DNA of 64,000 nt, taken from positions 94,099 to 158,098 of the forward strand of contig DIZW01000031.1 in assembly GCA_002428015.1 (NCBI GenBank), given 5' to 3'. Positions 62,327 to 64,000 of the stretch are shown here, one piece after another; positions within the stretch are counted from its first letter, which is position 1; each line of letters begins with the position of its first letter. The position numbers and the translations under genes were made by a program. Under the pieces are notes generated by a model that saw only the letters and a program-made list of their open reading frames with translations, was not told where the DNA came from and did no database searches. The DNA comes from Oxalobacteraceae bacterium UBA6018. Lineage in GTDB: Bacteria; Pseudomonadota; Gammaproteobacteria; Burkholderiales; Burkholderiaceae_D.

Positions 62327-63280
62327 TCATCGCGCCTTGTCGAGCATCTTGCTCACATTTGCACGCATGCCGCGGCGCTGAAGATCGTCGATCTGGAACC
62401 ATAATGCCTTGCGTCTCAGTGGCGTGGCCTCGCTGAGAAGTGGATTGGCCAGCTCAATGACCACTCGTTGGTCTAGTCGAGCCTGCTTAATGCACCGGGA
62501 AAATTCTTCATCGAAGAGTTCATCGAAGGAACCGTCGGCGATAGTTGCCTCCAAGCCCCTCCTGATTTCTTCTGCCAGAGCGACATTGCTGCGATTGACA
62601 AAAAAATATTCCGCAGCCGGATAATGGATCACAAGGTAAGGATCGACCGCGAGGTCCGGATGATGGGCGAGTTCATTCCATATTTCCTTGGTTGACCTGG
62701 GAAGATAGTCAAAGCGGCCTGCGGCCAACATCCTGAACAAGCTTCCGTACACGGACACCCCATCCACAGGCAGGCGATTGGCGCGCAGGATGTCGGTGTC
62801 GGGCCAGTCGCGCTCTTGGCCAGCGCGAAAGGCGCTCAGGTCAGCTGCGTTGTTGATATTTCGCATTATCGCGGACCGCTCTTTCTTCAGGAGCACCAGG
62901 CGCCACCCCATCAATCCCTTGTCCAGCGGAATTCGAATCGGCAACAAATTTTCCTCGCGCTCCCTCGAGGTCATCGTTGCCATGATATCGATCCGCCCGT
63001 GCAAACGCGTGACCTCATACAATTCACGCCCCTGTTGCATCCTCTGCGTGGCACGTTTGACCTCGTAGTGCCCTCCCGCCTTTTCCAGTGCCAAACGAAG
63101 CAGGCGCACTTCGTGTTCTCCTCGACTGTCGAAATCGCTTTCTGGGGCCGGAAAATACACTGTCTTGATCGTTGACGCCTGCACCGACAATGTCAGCAAT
63201 GTCATATAGATCCCGGTCAAGAACAAGAACCGCGCGCAGTTTGGTCGTGGCGTCCTAGCGCGAAAAAGGAACGATTTCAC
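62327..63280 (-). CDS. periplasmic solute-binding-protein-like (SBP_bac_3 type) protein
   Basis: 317 residues from GTG 63280, chosen because GGAGG lies 5 nt upstream; the ATG at 63292 is part of that site. A signal anchor (CARFLFLTGIYMTLLTLSVQAS) is followed by an SBP-like fold: TVYFPAPESDFDSRGEHEVRLLRLALEKAGGHYEVKRATQRMQQGRELYEVTRLHGRIDIMATMTSREREENLLPIRIPLDKGLMGWRLVLL, SLFRMLAAGRFDYLPRSTKEIWNEL and VIHYPAAEYFFVNRSNVALAEEIRRGLEATIADGSFDELF. No permease or ATPase lies nearby, so it is an orphan sensor- or binding-type protein. Ligand unknown. Confidence 0.75.
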   Translation of the reverse strand: MKSFLFRARTPRPNCARFLFLTGIYMTLLTLSVQASTIKTVYFPAPESDFDSRGEHEVRLLRLALEKAGGHYEVKRATQRMQQGRELYEVTRLHGRIDIMATMTSREREENLLPIRIPLDKGLMGWRLVLLKKERSAIMRNINNAADLSAFRAGQERDWPDTDILRANRLPVDGVSVYGSLFRMLAAGRFDYLPRSTKEIWNELAHHPDLAVDPYLVIHYPAAEYFFVNRSNVALAEEIRRGLEATIADGSFDELFDEEFSRCIKQARLDQRVVIELANPLLSEATPLRRKALWFQIDDLQRRGMRANVSKMLDKAR

Positions 63281-63616
63281 GGCAGCCTCCATTAATCATC
63301 GATATCTCATCCCGGTAATCCCAACGGCGGCCATTGTGCGCTTGTGCCAGATTGGAAGGGCCCGCGTTGGCTGCCTTTTGCTCCGTCGTGCAATGCCAAC
63401 GGCACGCATGGCGCCGGCTAAGCTTCGTCGCGAATTCTGGCAGCGCTCGCTGGCAATAACCGCCGCGTGCAGCCAGCGCTTAGGTATCGGCCGGATGAGC
63501 TGTGTCCCGATCCGAATGATCGCAAGGACCTCAGCTCCATGCGCGGTGGCCAGCCTTGGTGAAGCGGCGTCTGCTAACTGTCGCGCAGCCGTCGGTGTCA
63601 AAAACCATTAAATCAC

Positions 63617-63638
63617 CAATTGACATCGATGTCAATTG
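63617..63638. promoter_or_regulatory. perfect 22-bp palindrome with TGACATCGATGTCA core
   Basis: All 22 positions are symmetric; the core at 63621-63634 is TGACATCGATGTCA, the ideal version of the operators at 55831 and 58051-58106. Flanking CAAT/ATTG extends the symmetry. It sits just upstream of a decayed GlxA-type gene, so the gene it once controlled may be lost or rearranged. Confidence 0.65.
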
Positions 63639-63649
63639 CACCCGGTCCG

Positions 63650-63945
63650 GGCCAGTTGCGGCATCCAAGTGATGCCCAACGCCGAACTGGTCGATCCGAC
63701 CCAGTTCGACTGCATCGTGGTCGTGGGCGGCCCGCTGAGCGCGCTGCGCATGCCGGCTGCGCTCAACGTCTACCTGAAAAAAAAAGGCGGCCGCCGCCGA
63801 GTGTGCCCTTGGTCGGCATCTGCACGGGCAGCTTCGAGTTGGCGCGGTTAGGCCTGATGACGGGCGGCGTAGTTGCGTCCGCTGGCCCCGGCGTCCACGG
63901 CGCAGGGCAACGGCCAGGACAGCTTGAATGACCAGACCGTGCGCC
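63650..63945 (+). pseudogene. fragment of a GlxA-type (DJ-1/PfpI-AraC) transcriptional regulator, frameshifted
   Basis: Frame 1 reads ASCGIQVMPNAELVDPTQFD and CIVVVGGPLSALRMPAALNV, ending YLKKK. After the A9 run a shift brings SVPLVGICTGSFELARLGLM, and a second shift gives GRRSCVRW. These are successive pieces of the amidase-like N-domain of GlxA-family regulators (VVVGG, GICTGSFxLARLGLMxGRxxxxxW). At least two frameshifts are needed. There is no start and no AraC domain within the window, so it is a pseudogene or a very poorly read gene. Confidence 0.7.
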
Positions 63946-63977
63946 CGATTTTGCATTCGAGCATGTGGCGACAAGTA

Positions 63978-64000
63978 GGTACGGGTACGGGTACGGGTAC
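63978..64000. repeat. GGTACG hexamer tandem repeat at the window edge
   Basis: GGTACG is repeated 3.8 times (63978-64000) without mismatch and runs off the window, so the true copy number is unknown. Confidence 0.7.

Noticed and set aside
63296..63601. 101-codon minus-strand frame next to the perfect palindrome
   Set aside because: Tempting as the operator's target, but the translation has no motif, no good ribosome site and an overlapping plus-strand frame of equal quality.
1..64000. CRISPR arrays, tRNA and rRNA genes
   Set aside because: Looked for repeated spacer units and cloverleaf or rRNA-like sequence; none was recognised by eye.

Overview
The window is high-GC proteobacterial DNA, most likely from a betaproteobacterium of the Massilia/Duganella/Janthinobacterium type. 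This is inferred from gene content and style: five intact TonB-dependent receptors (TBDRs), a XylR-type regulator, many exported glycosidases, LacI regulators and an SQR/RND efflux operon. No rRNA or housekeeping marker is present to fix the taxonomy.

Region 1 (1-36 kb) is a plant-glycan utilisation region. From the left it holds a partial XylR activator, divergent from a TBDR. A minus-strand cluster follows: flavin-dependent halogenase-like protein, a second TBDR, GH35, a truncated GH remnant, a second halogenase-like protein, and a GH51 arabinofuranosidase broken by one extra base. Then come a tannase-like lipoprotein, a minus-strand cluster GH2 / GH29 / GH2, a FucP/GluP-type sugar permease, GH3, GH42, a CE1-like esterase, a Tat-exported GH27 and a GH30. 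Together the enzymes could strip arabinose, galactose, fucose, glucose and ester groups from a branched hemicellulose such as fucosylated xyloglucan or an arabinogalactan. The TBDRs would import oligosaccharides and the MFS permease the free sugars. No endo-acting backbone enzyme is visible.

Region 2 (36-45 kb) holds a ParB-like nuclease-domain protein, a YncE-like beta-propeller, a COG4705-type membrane protein and an efflux operon. In that operon a sulfide:quinone oxidoreductase with three recognisable catalytic cysteines sits between the RND adaptor and the RND pump.

Region 3 (45-53 kb) starts with a scar: a TBDR plug fragment, the 3' end of a symporter gene and a truncated IS3-family transposase. 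The intact TBDR and bile-acid:sodium-type symporter that match the two fragments follow immediately. A LysR regulator then lies divergent from an MDR-type oxidoreductase.

Region 4 (53-62 kb) is an inverted duplication: TBDR(-), LacI(+), LacI(-), TBDR(+), then glucokinase. The two LacI proteins have almost the same DNA-reading helix. Matching TGACAT-N2-ATGTCA palindromes lie in front of both TBDRs, three of them spaced exactly 21 bp apart in front of the second. A perfect copy lies further right (63.6 kb), beside a decayed GlxA-type regulator. This part, with the 46-49 kb TBDR, looks lower in GC than region 1.

The most unusual points are the halogenase-like flavoproteins with intact catalytic Lys/Glu inside the glycan cluster, the mirrored TBDR-LacI modules with shared phased operators, and the SQR placed inside an RND operon.
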